Shown here piece after piece: positions 6,492 to 14,531 of a stretch of DNA of 16,990 bases. Each line of letters begins with the position of its first letter. The first letter of the stretch is position 1. The notes beneath the pieces are model-generated. The model did not search any database. It was not told the origin of the DNA and saw only the letters and a list, made by a program, of their open reading frames with translations. The DNA is from an uncultured Christensenella sp. GTDB taxonomy: Bacteria > Bacillota > Clostridia > Christensenellales > UBA1750. Location of the stretch: NCBI GenBank assembly GCA_905193155.1, contig CAJJNQ010000051.1, forward strand, positions 1-16,990, written 5' to 3'. Position numbers and translations under genes: made by a program.

Positions 6492-9400
6492 ATGTATGAC
6501 AAAGTATCCACATCCCTGAACTTTGTCGAGCGCGAGAAGGAAATTCTCGAATTCTGGCGCACGCACGGCATTGTGGAAAAAGCAACCACGGAGCGCGAAG
6601 GCTGTGAGGTCTTCACCTTTTTTGACGGCCCGCCTACGGCAAACGGCCGCCCGCACATCGGCCATGTTGAAACCCGCGCCATCAAGGATCTGATTCCGCG
6701 CTATAAGACCATGAAGGGCTATCAGGTGACCCGCAAGGCCGGCTGGGACACCCATGGTCTGCCGGTTGAGCTGGAAGTTGAAAAGGCGCTGGGCATCAAC
6801 GGCAAGCCGCAGATCGAAAATTACGGCATTGAGCCTTTTATCCAGAAGTGTAAGGAGTCCGTCTGGAAGTACAAGACCGAATGGGAGCAGATGAGCGACC
6901 GCGTCGGCTATTGGGCGGACATGAAGCACCCTTACGTCACCTACGAGGACAACTATATTGAATCCGAGTGGTGGTCGCTCAAGACCATCGCGGAAAAGGG
7001 TCTGCTCTACAAGGGCCACAAGGTTGTGCCTTACTGCCCCCGCTGCGGCACCGCGCTTTCTTCTCACGAAGTGGCGCAGGGCTATAAGGACGTAACCGAA
7101 ACCTCCGTCTACGTCAAGTTCAAGGTCAAGGGTCAGGAAAACACTTATCTTCTGGCCTGGACCACCACGCCTTGGACGCTGCCTTCCAACGTTGCGCTGG
7201 TTGTCAACGCAGTGGAAGATTACGTCTACGCTGTCAAGGATGGTGTGACTTACATTCTGGCACAGGCGCTTTGCGCCAAGGTGCTGGGCGATGAGGCCGA
7301 GATTGCCAAGACTGTCAAGGGACAGGAACTCGTTGGCATGGACTACGAGCCGCTCTATCCCTTTGCGGGTCAGACCAAACAGCGTGGTTGGTATGTCGTA
7401 GCAGACAGCTATGTCACGCTGACCGATGGTACCGGCATCGTTCATACCGCGCCTGCATTCGGTGAAGATGACGCTCGCGTTGGCCGTGAGAATAACCTGC
7501 CGTTTGTTCAGATGGTCAATACGCAGGGCAGATTCATCGATGCAGTGACACCGTGGGCGGGTATGTTTGTAAAGGATGCTGACCCTCTGATCGTGGAGGA
7601 AATGCGCCAGACCGGCAAGCTCTTTGCCGCCGTGCCCTACACGCACTCCTATCCGTTCTGCTGGCGCTGCGATACGCCGCTGCTCTACTATGCTCGCCCC
7701 ACCTGGTTCATCAAAATGACCGCCGTGCGCGACAAGCTGGTTGCCAACAACCGCAAGATTAACTGGTATCCCGATAACATCAAGGAAGGCCGCATGGGCA
7801 ATTTCCTGGAAAATGTCATCGATTGGGGTCTGTCCCGTGAGCGCTACTGGGGCACGCCGTTGCCGGTTTGGGTTTGCGACGACTGCGACCATATGCACGT
7901 CATCGGTTCCAAGGCGGAGCTGCGCGAGCTGGGCGAAAACGTCCCCGAAAACATCGAGCTGCACAAGCCTTATGTGGATAAGATCACCCTTCGCTGCGAG
8001 AAGTGCGGCGGCGTGATGCACCGTGTGCCGGAAGTTATCGACTGCTGGTACGACAGCGGTTCCATGCCCTTTGCACAGTGGCATTATCCCTTTGAAAACA
8101 AAGAAATCTTTGAAAAGAACTTCCCGGCGCAGTTCATCTCCGAAGCCGTTGATCAGACCCGCGGCTGGTTCTACACGCTGGAGGCCATCTCCACGCTGCT
8201 GTTTGACCGCAACCCCTTCGAGAACTGCATCGTCATGGGCCTTGTCCAGGACAAAAACGGCATCAAGATGTCCAAGCACATCGGCAATGTCATTTCTCCC
8301 TGGGATGTGCTTGATAAGCAGGGTGCGGACGCTGTTCGCTGGTATTTCTACGCTTCTGCCGCGCCGTGGCTGCCCTCCCGTTTCTCTCATGAGGCGGTCA
8401 ATGAACTCCAGCGCAAGTACATGGGCACACTGTGGAACACCTACGCATTTTTCGTGCTCTACGCCAATATCGATAACTTCGATCCGAAGAAGTATCCTGC
8501 GCCGTATGCCTATACGGTGATGGATAAGTGGGTGCTCAGCAAGCTCAACACGTTGATTAAGACCGTGGACGGGAACCTGAATGCCTACAAGATCACTGAG
8601 GCTGCCCGTGCGCTTTCCGACTTCACGGACGAGCTTTCCAACTGGTATGTGCGCCGCGGCCGCGATCGTTACTGGGGCAGCGAGATGACAGCGGATAAGA
8701 TCGCCGCGTATCAGACGCTCTACACTGTGTTGGTGACGATGTCCAAGCTCACCGCGCCCTTCACGCCCTTCATGGCGGAATCCATTTACCAGAACCTGGT
8801 GCGCAAAGTGGATGCCGATGCGCCCGAATCCGTGCACCTGTGCCTGTTCCCGGTCTGCGACGAGACGATGATCGACGCGGAACTGGAAAAGGATATGGAA
8901 GTTGTCCTTAAAGCGGTCAACCTGGGCCGTGCCGCGCGCAACAGCGCCAACCTCAAGATCCGTCAGCCGCTTTCGACCATGTATATCAAGTCTGAACTTC
9001 AGCTGCCGGAGGAGATGTGCGCGCTGATCGAGGATGAGCTGAACGTCAAGGATGTGCAGTTTGTCACCGACGCCCGTGCCTTTACCACCTATCAGATTAA
9101 GCCGCAGATGCGTACCCTGGGGCCGCGCTACGGCAAACTGCTCGGCAAGATCGGCCAGCATCTGGCCGCCGCAGACGGCAATGAAGTTGTCGATGAACTG
9201 AATGCAGGCCGCAATTACGAATTTGATCTGGAAGGCACACACGTTTCGTTGGCACGTGAGGATATGCTCATCGCGCCCATGCAGAAACCCGGTTATGTCG
9301 CTCAGAACGAAGGTGAGTTCACCGTTGTGCTGGATGCCAACATCACCGAAGCGCTCAAGCGCGAGGGTTACCTGCGCGAAGTCATCTCCAAGGTGCAGAC

Positions 9401-9617
9401 CATGCGCAAGGAGGCAGGCTTCGAGGTAATTGACCGCATCACGGTCTATGTCTCCGGCAGCAAGCTGATTGAGGAGATTGTCTCCGGCGATGAAGCCGCC
9501 CTCAAAGACGGCGTGCTGGCGACGAGCGTTGTGCTGACCGCTGCGCCCGAGGATGCCTATTCCAAGGAATGGGATCTCAACGGCGAAAAGGCTGTGCTTG
9601 GCGTTCGGAAGAACTAA
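6492..9617 (+). CDS. ileS: Isoleucyl-tRNA synthetase, long (type 2) form
   Basis: A 1041-residue class I aminoacyl-tRNA synthetase that charges tRNA-Ile. The HIGH motif is at 55-58 within NGRPHIGH, and KMSKH is at 592-596 (histidine in place of the common final serine or arginine). Cysteine pairs include C182/C185 (CPRC) and, in the inserted domain, VCDDC and CEKC, which probably bind zinc. The length and segments such as NWYVRRGRDRYWGSEM match the longer type 2 (eukaryote-like) IleRS rather than the roughly 920-residue type 1 enzymes of Bacillus and E. coli. The ATG at 6492 follows AGGAGGAG (6476-6483). The T-box leader with an Ile specifier independently supports the identity. Some type 2 enzymes tolerate mupirocin; whether this one does cannot be seen. 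Confidence 0.98.
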   Translation: MYDKVSTSLNFVEREKEILEFWRTHGIVEKATTEREGCEVFTFFDGPPTANGRPHIGHVETRAIKDLIPRYKTMKGYQVTRKAGWDTHGLPVELEVEKALGINGKPQIENYGIEPFIQKCKESVWKYKTEWEQMSDRVGYWADMKHPYVTYEDNYIESEWWSLKTIAEKGLLYKGHKVVPYCPRCGTALSSHEVAQGYKDVTETSVYVKFKVKGQENTYLLAWTTTPWTLPSNVALVVNAVEDYVYAVKDGVTYILAQALCAKVLGDEAEIAKTVKGQELVGMDYEPLYPFAGQTKQRGWYVVADSYVTLTDGTGIVHTAPAFGEDDARVGRENNLPFVQMVNTQGRFIDAVTPWAGMFVKDADPLIVEEMRQTGKLFAAVPYTHSYPFCWRCDTPLLYYARPTWFIKMTAVRDKLVANNRKINWYPDNIKEGRMGNFLENVIDWGLSRERYWGTPLPVWVCDDCDHMHVIGSKAELRELGENVPENIELHKPYVDKITLRCEKCGGVMHRVPEVIDCWYDSGSMPFAQWHYPFENKEIFEKNFPAQFISEAVDQTRGWFYTLEAISTLLFDRNPFENCIVMGLVQDKNGIKMSKHIGNVISPWDVLDKQGADAVRWYFYASAAPWLPSRFSHEAVNELQRKYMGTLWNTYAFFVLYANIDNFDPKKYPAPYAYTVMDKWVLSKLNTLIKTVDGNLNAYKITEAARALSDFTDELSNWYVRRGRDRYWGSEMTADKIAAYQTLYTVLVTMSKLTAPFTPFMAESIYQNLVRKVDADAPESVHLCLFPVCDETMIDAELEKDMEVVLKAVNLGRAARNSANLKIRQPLSTMYIKSELQLPEEMCALIEDELNVKDVQFVTDARAFTTYQIKPQMRTLGPRYGKLLGKIGQHLAAADGNEVVDELNAGRNYEFDLEGTHVSLAREDMLIAPMQKPGYVAQNEGEFTVVLDANITEALKREGYLREVISKVQTMRKEAGFEVIDRITVYVSGSKLIEEIVSGDEAALKDGVLATSVVLTAAPEDAYSKEWDLNGEKAVLGVRKN

Positions 9618-9695
9618 GCTCTTTTCAAAAGATTTCCCGGCAATCTTACGGGGGATGAAAAGAAGCCGCTCTGCCGCCTGAAGAATGTTTTTTGT

Positions 9696-9730
9696 GGCGG
9701 ACGCGAATTCATTCGCGCCCGCCTTTATCG
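9696..9730 (+). terminator. Terminator-like hairpin after ileS
   Basis: GGCGG-A-CGCGAA (9696-9707) pairs with TTCGCG-C-CCGCC (9712-9723) around a TTCA loop, giving eleven pairs and one A/C mismatch, then TTTATCG. The T run is short, so termination may be partial. An alternative pairing of CCGCC (9674-9678) with GGCGG (9696-9700) could compete. A TTG-started reading frame crosses this hairpin into the next gene, but the hairpin argues against coding there. Confidence 0.5.
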
Positions 9731-9757
9731 CATCTGATAAGGAAAGGGGTTATGCCC

Positions 9758-10618
9758 ATGTATATCGCGGATGGCTGGAAGGACTACGAAGTTCTGGATA
9801 CCGGCAGCGGTGAAAAGCTGGAACGCTGGGGCAAGATCATATTGCGCCGCCCCGACCCGCAGGTCATCTGGCCCGCTGAAAACGAGTCTCTCTGGAAAAG
9901 CGCCGACGCGCATTATCACCGCAGCACACAGGGCGGCGGACAGTGGGAAATGCTCTCCAAAATTCCCGAACAATGGACCGTAAGTTACCGAGAACTGACC
10001 TTCCGCGTGCGTCCGACCGGCTTCAAGCACACCGGCTTATTCCCGGAGCAGGCGGCGAATTGGGATTGGATGAGCGAATTGATCCGCGGCGCACACCGGC
10101 CGGTGCGCGTTCTGAACCTGTTCGCGTATACAGGTGGCGCAACCATGGCTTGCCTGAATGCAGGCGCGGAGGTCTGCCATGTGGACGCAGCCAAAGGCAT
10201 GGTGCAATGGGCGAAGGAGAACGCACAGCTTTCCGGCCTGACCGATAAGCCTGCACGGTATATTGTGGACGACGCGCTCAAATTCGTGCTGCGTGAGCAG
10301 CGGCGCGGCAAGCAATATGAAGGCATTTTGATGGACCCGCCTTCTTATGGCCGCGGCCCGGACGGGCAGGTCTGGAAATTGGAAAATGAGGTCTATGGCT
10401 TGGTAGAGGAGTGTGCAAAGCTGCTGAGCGATCAGCCATTGTTCTTCCTCATCAACGGATATACTACCGGCCTCCAGCCCGCCGTGCTTCGCAATCTGAT
10501 CGAAAAAACAGTGGTTCGCCGTTATGGCGGTCGTGCCATGGCCGACGAAGTAGGGCTTCCGGTTCGTGAGGGCAACATCGTGCTGCCCTGCGGCGCATCC
10601 GGCAGGTGGCAGGCATGA
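9758..10618 (+). CDS. Class I SAM-dependent methyltransferase, RlmI/RlmK-like
   Basis: A 286-residue Rossmann-fold methyltransferase of the COG1092-like group that includes the 23S rRNA enzymes RlmI and RlmK. Motif I is VLNLFAYTGGA (118-128), the acidic strand after it is HVDAAKGMV (141-149), and the catalytic-site motif is DPPSYGRG (193-200). An N-terminal part of about 110 residues with HTGLFPEQ stands where RlmI-type proteins have their pre-Rossmann segment. An RNA substrate is probable because the next gene is an overlapping pseudouridine synthase, but the target is unknown. I chose ATG 9758, eight bases after AAAGGGG (9743-9749), because MYIADGWKDYE begins the recognisable protein; ATG 9752 (two residues longer) is also possible. 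Its stop overlaps the next start by ATGA. Confidence 0.88.
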   Translation: MYIADGWKDYEVLDTGSGEKLERWGKIILRRPDPQVIWPAENESLWKSADAHYHRSTQGGGQWEMLSKIPEQWTVSYRELTFRVRPTGFKHTGLFPEQAANWDWMSELIRGAHRPVRVLNLFAYTGGATMACLNAGAEVCHVDAAKGMVQWAKENAQLSGLTDKPARYIVDDALKFVLREQRRGKQYEGILMDPPSYGRGPDGQVWKLENEVYGLVEECAKLLSDQPLFFLINGYTTGLQPAVLRNLIEKTVVRRYGGRAMADEVGLPVREGNIVLPCGASGRWQA

Positions 10619-11316
10619 TGACCTTTGAACAGGCCAAGGCCTGCGTCCTCTATGAGGACAATCACCTGTTGGTCGTCTGTAAGCCTGTCAATATGCCTGT
10701 GCAGGCCGACGCCTCAGGCGATGAAGATCTGCTCACCGCGATGAAGGCCTACGTCAAGCAGGCCTATAACAAGCCGGGTGAGGTTTATCTGGGGCTTGTG
10801 CATCGCCTGGATCGCCCCGTCGGCGGCGCAATGGTCTTTGCCCGCACCTCCAAGGCAGCGCAGCGGCTGACAGAGCAAGTAAAATCCCGCAAAATGGGGA
10901 GAACCTATTGGGCGGTTGTGCGCGGCAATCCGCCGGAAAGCGGAAAACTTTCGCATTTTCTTCTCAAGGACGAGCGCACCAACACCACCCGCGCCGTCCC
11001 GGAGGGCACTGCGGGCGCAAAACCGGCACTGTTGGCATACCGTGTACTGGATCGAAAGAATGGGCTTTCTCTCTGCCAGATCAAACTGCAAACCGGGCGG
11101 TCGCACCAGATCCGGGTGCAGTTTTCGACGGAAGGCTGGCCGCTTTGGGGCGATGCGCGTTACGGTGGAGGCAAGCCCGGGGAGCAAATCGCGCTTTGGG
11201 GACGATATCTCGATTTAGAGCATCCGACGCAGAAGGTTCCGATGCATTTTGATTGTCCCCCTCCGAATGCTTTTCCTTTCCAACTGTTTACCAATATTTG
11301 CAGAGAGCAGGCTTGA
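10615..11316 (+). CDS. RluA-family pseudouridine synthase
   Basis: A 233-residue RluA/RsuA-superfamily enzyme that converts uridine to pseudouridine in RNA. The catalytic motif is HRLDRPVGG with Asp66 as the nucleophile (63-71). KPVNMPVQAD near the N-terminus and LQTGRSHQIRVQF near 160 are the usual RluA signatures. It lacks the S4 domain and is of the short single-domain type, so the target RNA cannot be assigned. ATG at 10615 overlaps the methyltransferase stop (ATGA), which points to translational coupling; GTG 10606 and ATG 10618 are alternative starts in the same frame. The last codons form the 5' arm of the terminator, and the TGA stop lies in its loop. Confidence 0.92.
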   Translation: MMTFEQAKACVLYEDNHLLVVCKPVNMPVQADASGDEDLLTAMKAYVKQAYNKPGEVYLGLVHRLDRPVGGAMVFARTSKAAQRLTEQVKSRKMGRTYWAVVRGNPPESGKLSHFLLKDERTNTTRAVPEGTAGAKPALLAYRVLDRKNGLSLCQIKLQTGRSHQIRVQFSTEGWPLWGDARYGGGKPGEQIALWGRYLDLEHPTQKVPMHFDCPPPNAFPFQLFTNICREQA

Positions 11317-11331
11317 ACCTGCTCTCTTTTT
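11302..11331 (+). terminator. Intrinsic terminator after the pseudouridine synthase gene
   Basis: AGAGAGCAGG (11302-11311) and CCTGCTCTCT (11318-11327) form a perfect ten-pair stem with loop CTTGAA, followed by a T run to 11331. The stop codon of the upstream gene (11314-11316) lies inside the loop. Confidence 0.93.
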
Positions 11332-11341
11332 AGGTTAAAAT
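11313..11341 (+). promoter_or_regulatory. Candidate promoter of the lipoprotein-nagA-DedA cluster
   Basis: TTGAAC (11313-11318), a 17-base spacer and TAAAAT (11336-11341). It is embedded in the terminator just upstream: the -35 lies in the hairpin loop and the -10 just beyond the T run. The match is fair rather than perfect, but it is the only candidate before the lipoprotein gene. Confidence 0.5.
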
Positions 11342-11377
11342 ACGCATAGAAAAATGGATAGAGGAGGAATGGTTCTC

Positions 11378-12664
11378 ATGCTCAAAAAACGCTTTTTCGC
11401 GTCCTGTCTGGCTGCATTGCTTCTGTTGGGAACGCTGTGCGGATGCGGTAGAACCGTTCGACTCTCCAGCGGCGAAACCTTCACCGTCGTTAAAATCCAG
11501 TCCGGCTCGACGGAGTACGGCTACGGCCCGCGCGGCATACCGGCGACGCCTGTGCCTACCATCGAACCTGAACCATCGGACGAGCCCTCCGCTGCGCCGG
11601 AGCCCGTCGTCTCTCCCGAAAGAACGCCTGTGGAAGCGCAAACCGCGCCTGCGGACATGCACTTCTTCCTCCAGCAGCAGACGCAGGAAGTTCAGGATCT
11701 CTATTGGTATGTTTATCATGCCGTGGAGCGTTTTGAAACCAAGGTTGAAATGCCTGCCGGGACAACACGTGATCAACTCAATCTGGTCAATACCTTGCTC
11801 TATAACGATTCTCCGGAATTATTTCAATACTCTCATCTTTCTACTTACTATTTCCGAAACAATGCGCCCGAGCTGATCACCAGCGCAGATGTGACCTATT
11901 TTATGACGCGTTCCGAATATGAAAACGCTCGGCAGAAGGTGGAAGCACTGGCAGACCAGTGGCTATCTGAAATCTCTGAGAAAAGTGATTATGAGAAAGA
12001 ACTCTACCTGCACGATGCGGTTGTAAACGGCTGTACCTATCAACTGGATACGCCGCATGCCGGAACCGTATACGGAACGCTGATTCTTGGGGAAGCGCGC
12101 TGTCAGGGTTATGCCAATACCATGACCTATCTACTGCGCCGTGCGGGGATCCCCTGTATGTACCTTCACGGGACAGCCCCTACGGAGGATGAAGCGGATT
12201 CCCATGCCTGGAATGCCGCAAAAATTGACGGCACCTGGGTCCTGCTGGACACTACCTGGGATGACCCGACCGGCGGCGATCCCAAACTCAGCCATGCCTA
12301 TTTCAACGTAAACGAGGAACTAATGGGGCAGACGCACCATCTTGATCCTGATTTCTCGCTGGGAACTGTACCAGCCTGCACCAGTCTTGCGTGGTGTTAC
12401 AGCGTGCAGCAGGGGAATTTTGCCTCTGCAGATCAAGATGCGGTAGAATTCACCACACAGCGCTTTGCAGAGGCATTGCGGCAGCGTCAGTCTTTGCTGG
12501 AACTTCAATTTGCCGAACAAGCCCAATGCCAGACGGTCATCGACCATCTGTCTTCGATTATGGAGAAAGCTTCCGTGTTGTCCGGCGTTCCCATTCATTC
12601 GCTCAGTTACAGCCCGGAGTTGGCCATCAACCAGTTGGGGCTCTATCTATCTTATTCTGATTGA
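11378..12664 (+). CDS. Lipoprotein with a transglutaminase-like domain
   Basis: A 428-residue predicted lipoprotein. The N-terminus MLKKRFFASC plus a hydrophobic run ending LGTLCGC is a type II signal peptide with lipobox LCGC, so the mature protein would start at Cys23 and sit on the outer face of the membrane. A proline/glutamate-rich linker (about 48-85) follows. The transglutaminase-like fold has a visible catalytic triad: Cys242 in ARCQGYA, His276 in SHAWN, and Asp291 in LDTTWDDP. Such bacterial domains may act as peptidases, transpeptidases or binding modules. About 110 C-terminal residues have no motif I recognise. ATG 11378 is chosen because it lies ten bases after AGAGGAGG (11360-11367) and gives a clean signal peptide; ATG 11354 lies before that site. 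nagA starts 11 bases after the stop. Confidence 0.85.
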   Translation: MLKKRFFASCLAALLLLGTLCGCGRTVRLSSGETFTVVKIQSGSTEYGYGPRGIPATPVPTIEPEPSDEPSAAPEPVVSPERTPVEAQTAPADMHFFLQQQTQEVQDLYWYVYHAVERFETKVEMPAGTTRDQLNLVNTLLYNDSPELFQYSHLSTYYFRNNAPELITSADVTYFMTRSEYENARQKVEALADQWLSEISEKSDYEKELYLHDAVVNGCTYQLDTPHAGTVYGTLILGEARCQGYANTMTYLLRRAGIPCMYLHGTAPTEDEADSHAWNAAKIDGTWVLLDTTWDDPTGGDPKLSHAYFNVNEELMGQTHHLDPDFSLGTVPACTSLAWCYSVQQGNFASADQDAVEFTTQRFAEALRQRQSLLELQFAEQAQCQTVIDHLSSIMEKASVLSGVPIHSLSYSPELAINQLGLYLSYSD

Positions 12665-12675
12665 GGTGTTTTCAA

Positions 12676-13803
12676 ATGGATAAAATCGTATTTCGAGGTG
12701 CTCAGGTTCTTTATGCGGGACAATTTATCGAAGCGGACGTTGCGGTTGCCAACGGACGCATCGCAGGCATCGGGCGGCATCTGGAGGGAGACGTTCTCTC
12801 CGTCGAAGGTTATCTGGTTCCCGGCCTGATCGATGAGCACATTCACGGCATTCACGGCTGCGATACCATGTCCGGCGCGCAGGATGTTACTCAAATGGCT
12901 CGCTGCGTTGTCCAACACGGCGTAACAACTTTCTTGCCCACCACCATGAATGCGCCGGTAGAGGAGACGCATGCTGCTATCCAAGGTGTAAAAGACGCAA
13001 TGCTCGCCGCCGGTCCCGGCGCCGACATTGCCGGCGTTCATATGGAAGGCCCCTTCCTCAGCGAAAAATACAAAGGCGCTCAGGATGCGCGTGCCAACCA
13101 GCTGCCCTCCATGGAAAACTTCCAGCGCTTGACGGATGGAACGCAGGAGATCGTCCGCCTGATGACGCTTGCACCGGAACTGCCGGGGGCAGAAGCATTC
13201 ATCCGTGCTGCCGCCGCACAGGGGATTCGGATTTCCGCCGGTCACAGTGACGCCAGCTATGAGACGATGGAAAGCGCACTGGACTGGGGTCTTTCTCAGA
13301 TAACGCATCTGTTCAACGGCATGAACCCGCTGCACCACCGTGCGCCTGGTGTGCCTTGCGCCGCGTTGACGCTGGAAGGCTTGAACGTCCAGATGATTTC
13401 CGACGGCATTCATCTTCATCCTGCCGCGGTTAAACTCGCCGTGCGCTCCGGCGCAAAAATTCTCTTGATTACCGATGCGATGGAGGCTGCGGACATGCCC
13501 GACGGCGAATACAGTCTGGGCGGCCAGCAGGTCTTTGTCCGGAACGGCGAAGCGCGCCTTGCGCAGGGAAACCTCGCAGGTTCCACGCTGACGTTGGAAC
13601 GCGCAGTCCGCAACGTCATGCGTTTTGCGGGAATTACACTGTCTCAGGCTGTACAGATGGCGACAGCCAATGTGGCCGATGCACTCGGCCTTTGCGATCG
13701 CGGCCGAATCCGTACCGGACTGCGTGCAGACCTCTGCCTGCTGGACCGGAATCTGGAAGTTGCAAAGACCATGGTAGCTGGCAAATTTGAATTTGAAAGG
13801 TAA
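12676..13803 (+). CDS. nagA: N-acetylglucosamine-6-phosphate deacetylase
   Basis: A 375-residue amidohydrolase that removes acetate from GlcNAc-6-phosphate in amino-sugar use and cell-wall recycling. Visible active-site residues are the HxH pair His55/His57 in HIHGIHG, metal ligand Glu124 in HMEGPF, His190 in SAGHSDAS, His211 in THLFNGMNPLHHR, and the catalytic Asp267 in ITDAMEA. Length is normal. The ATG at 12676 has GAGGTG (12663-12668) seven bases upstream, overlapping the lipoprotein stop; a TTG at 12661 would give a longer but less likely form. No nagB (glucosamine-6-phosphate deaminase) or sugar transporter lies in the window. It is tightly placed between the transglutaminase lipoprotein and a DedA-like gene, suggesting co-transcription. 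Confidence 0.96.
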   Translation: MDKIVFRGAQVLYAGQFIEADVAVANGRIAGIGRHLEGDVLSVEGYLVPGLIDEHIHGIHGCDTMSGAQDVTQMARCVVQHGVTTFLPTTMNAPVEETHAAIQGVKDAMLAAGPGADIAGVHMEGPFLSEKYKGAQDARANQLPSMENFQRLTDGTQEIVRLMTLAPELPGAEAFIRAAAAQGIRISAGHSDASYETMESALDWGLSQITHLFNGMNPLHHRAPGVPCAALTLEGLNVQMISDGIHLHPAAVKLAVRSGAKILLITDAMEAADMPDGEYSLGGQQVFVRNGEARLAQGNLAGSTLTLERAVRNVMRFAGITLSQAVQMATANVADALGLCDRGRIRTGLRADLCLLDRNLEVAKTMVAGKFEFER

Positions 13804-13812
13804 TATTGGGTC

Positions 13813-14454
13813 ATGAATCTGGAATGGGGACAGGGCCTGCTGCAAAATCTGGTCAGCGCCCCCGTAGGACAGATTATTCTGTTGTTTTTTGCTTTCGGAA
13901 TCGGGCAGATTGTGATTCCGCCCTTTCCGGGAGATATTTTGCTTCTGCTGGCCGGTGGACTCTGGCCACAGGGATTTGCGCAAGACGCCTGGTTTTTGTT
14001 GCTGCCTTATTGGGTTGGAACAACATTGGCCAGCTTCGGCGCATACGAGCTGGGTGCAAGGTTTGGAATGCGCATCTTCACATGGAAATGGGTAAGGCGC
14101 TTCTTTCCCGAAGAATCTCAGCATGCCGTGACGCAGTGGCTGAATTCGTCCGGCGTGATTACGGTTTTTTGCGCCAAATTCATCACCGGCATGAACGTCC
14201 CCATCCTGATTATCAGCGGCGCGATGGGTTTGGAGCGCCAAAAGAGCTACCCGGTCATTTCCCTGACCACCGCGGTACAGAATACGCTTTTCTTTACCAT
14301 CGGTACGGCGTTGGGCGGAAATTGGGCGCTGATCCAAAGCCTGTTTGGTCGCTACCGCATCGTCTTTTTGCTGGCGATGGTGCTGTTGATCGGCCTGATG
14401 GCATTGTTTTCCAGGCTCGTCGCCCGCCGCATTACCGGGAAAAAGAAATCATAG
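13813..14454 (+). CDS. DedA/VTT-family membrane protein, divergent
   Basis: A 213-residue integral membrane protein with the layout of the DedA (VTT, SNARE-associated) family, members of which are linked to undecaprenyl-phosphate or phospholipid translocation and membrane homeostasis. IPPFPGDILLLLAGG (35-49) corresponds to the re-entrant loop usually written P-x-P-x-E, here with Asp41. The later loop, typically F-x-R-x-x-P-x-x-R, reads FCAKFITGMNV (119-129), so both arginines and the proline are replaced. At least four hydrophobic segments are visible (about 18-50, 60-82, 128-170, 182-202). ATG 13813 lies nine bases after nagA and has only a weak ribosome site, suggesting coupling to nagA. 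An overlapping frame at 13806-14492 lacks membrane or family features and is not a gene. Confidence 0.75.
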   Translation: MNLEWGQGLLQNLVSAPVGQIILLFFAFGIGQIVIPPFPGDILLLLAGGLWPQGFAQDAWFLLLPYWVGTTLASFGAYELGARFGMRIFTWKWVRRFFPEESQHAVTQWLNSSGVITVFCAKFITGMNVPILIISGAMGLERQKSYPVISLTTAVQNTLFFTIGTALGGNWALIQSLFGRYRIVFLLAMVLLIGLMALFSRLVARRITGKKKS

Positions 14455-14464
14455 GCGCATTTTA

Positions 14465-14493
14465 TTGCATTTTTACCTCTCTCATGCTATGAT
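14465..14493 (+). promoter_or_regulatory. Promoter of the zinc-ribbon protein gene
   Basis: TTGCAT (14465-14470), a 17-base spacer and TATGAT (14488-14493), 38 bases before the start codon. The -10 sits in GCTATGATAG, the same ten bases found at the promoter of the glycosyltransferase gene (959-968). Confidence 0.75.
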
Positions 14494-14531
14494 AGACGCA
14501 GCAAACATACAATTAAGAGGAGGCGTTATTT

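Noticed and set aside
6289..6499. Two short + strand open frames within the ileS leader
   Set aside because: They lie across the T-box stems and terminator, whose structure explains the sequence, and have no fitting ribosome site.
6486..9242. A 918-codon open frame on the minus strand across ileS
   Set aside because: Codon-aligned antisense shadow of a clear IleRS; no family features of its own.
9692..9757. A TTG-started N-terminal extension of the methyltransferase
   Set aside because: It would encode a hairpin with terminator shape, lacks a ribosome site, and the recognisable protein begins at 9758.
13806..14492. A 228-codon frame overlapping the DedA-like gene
   Set aside because: It is in another frame, has an Arg/Gly-rich composition without membrane segments, and runs through the next promoter; the 13813 frame has the family features.
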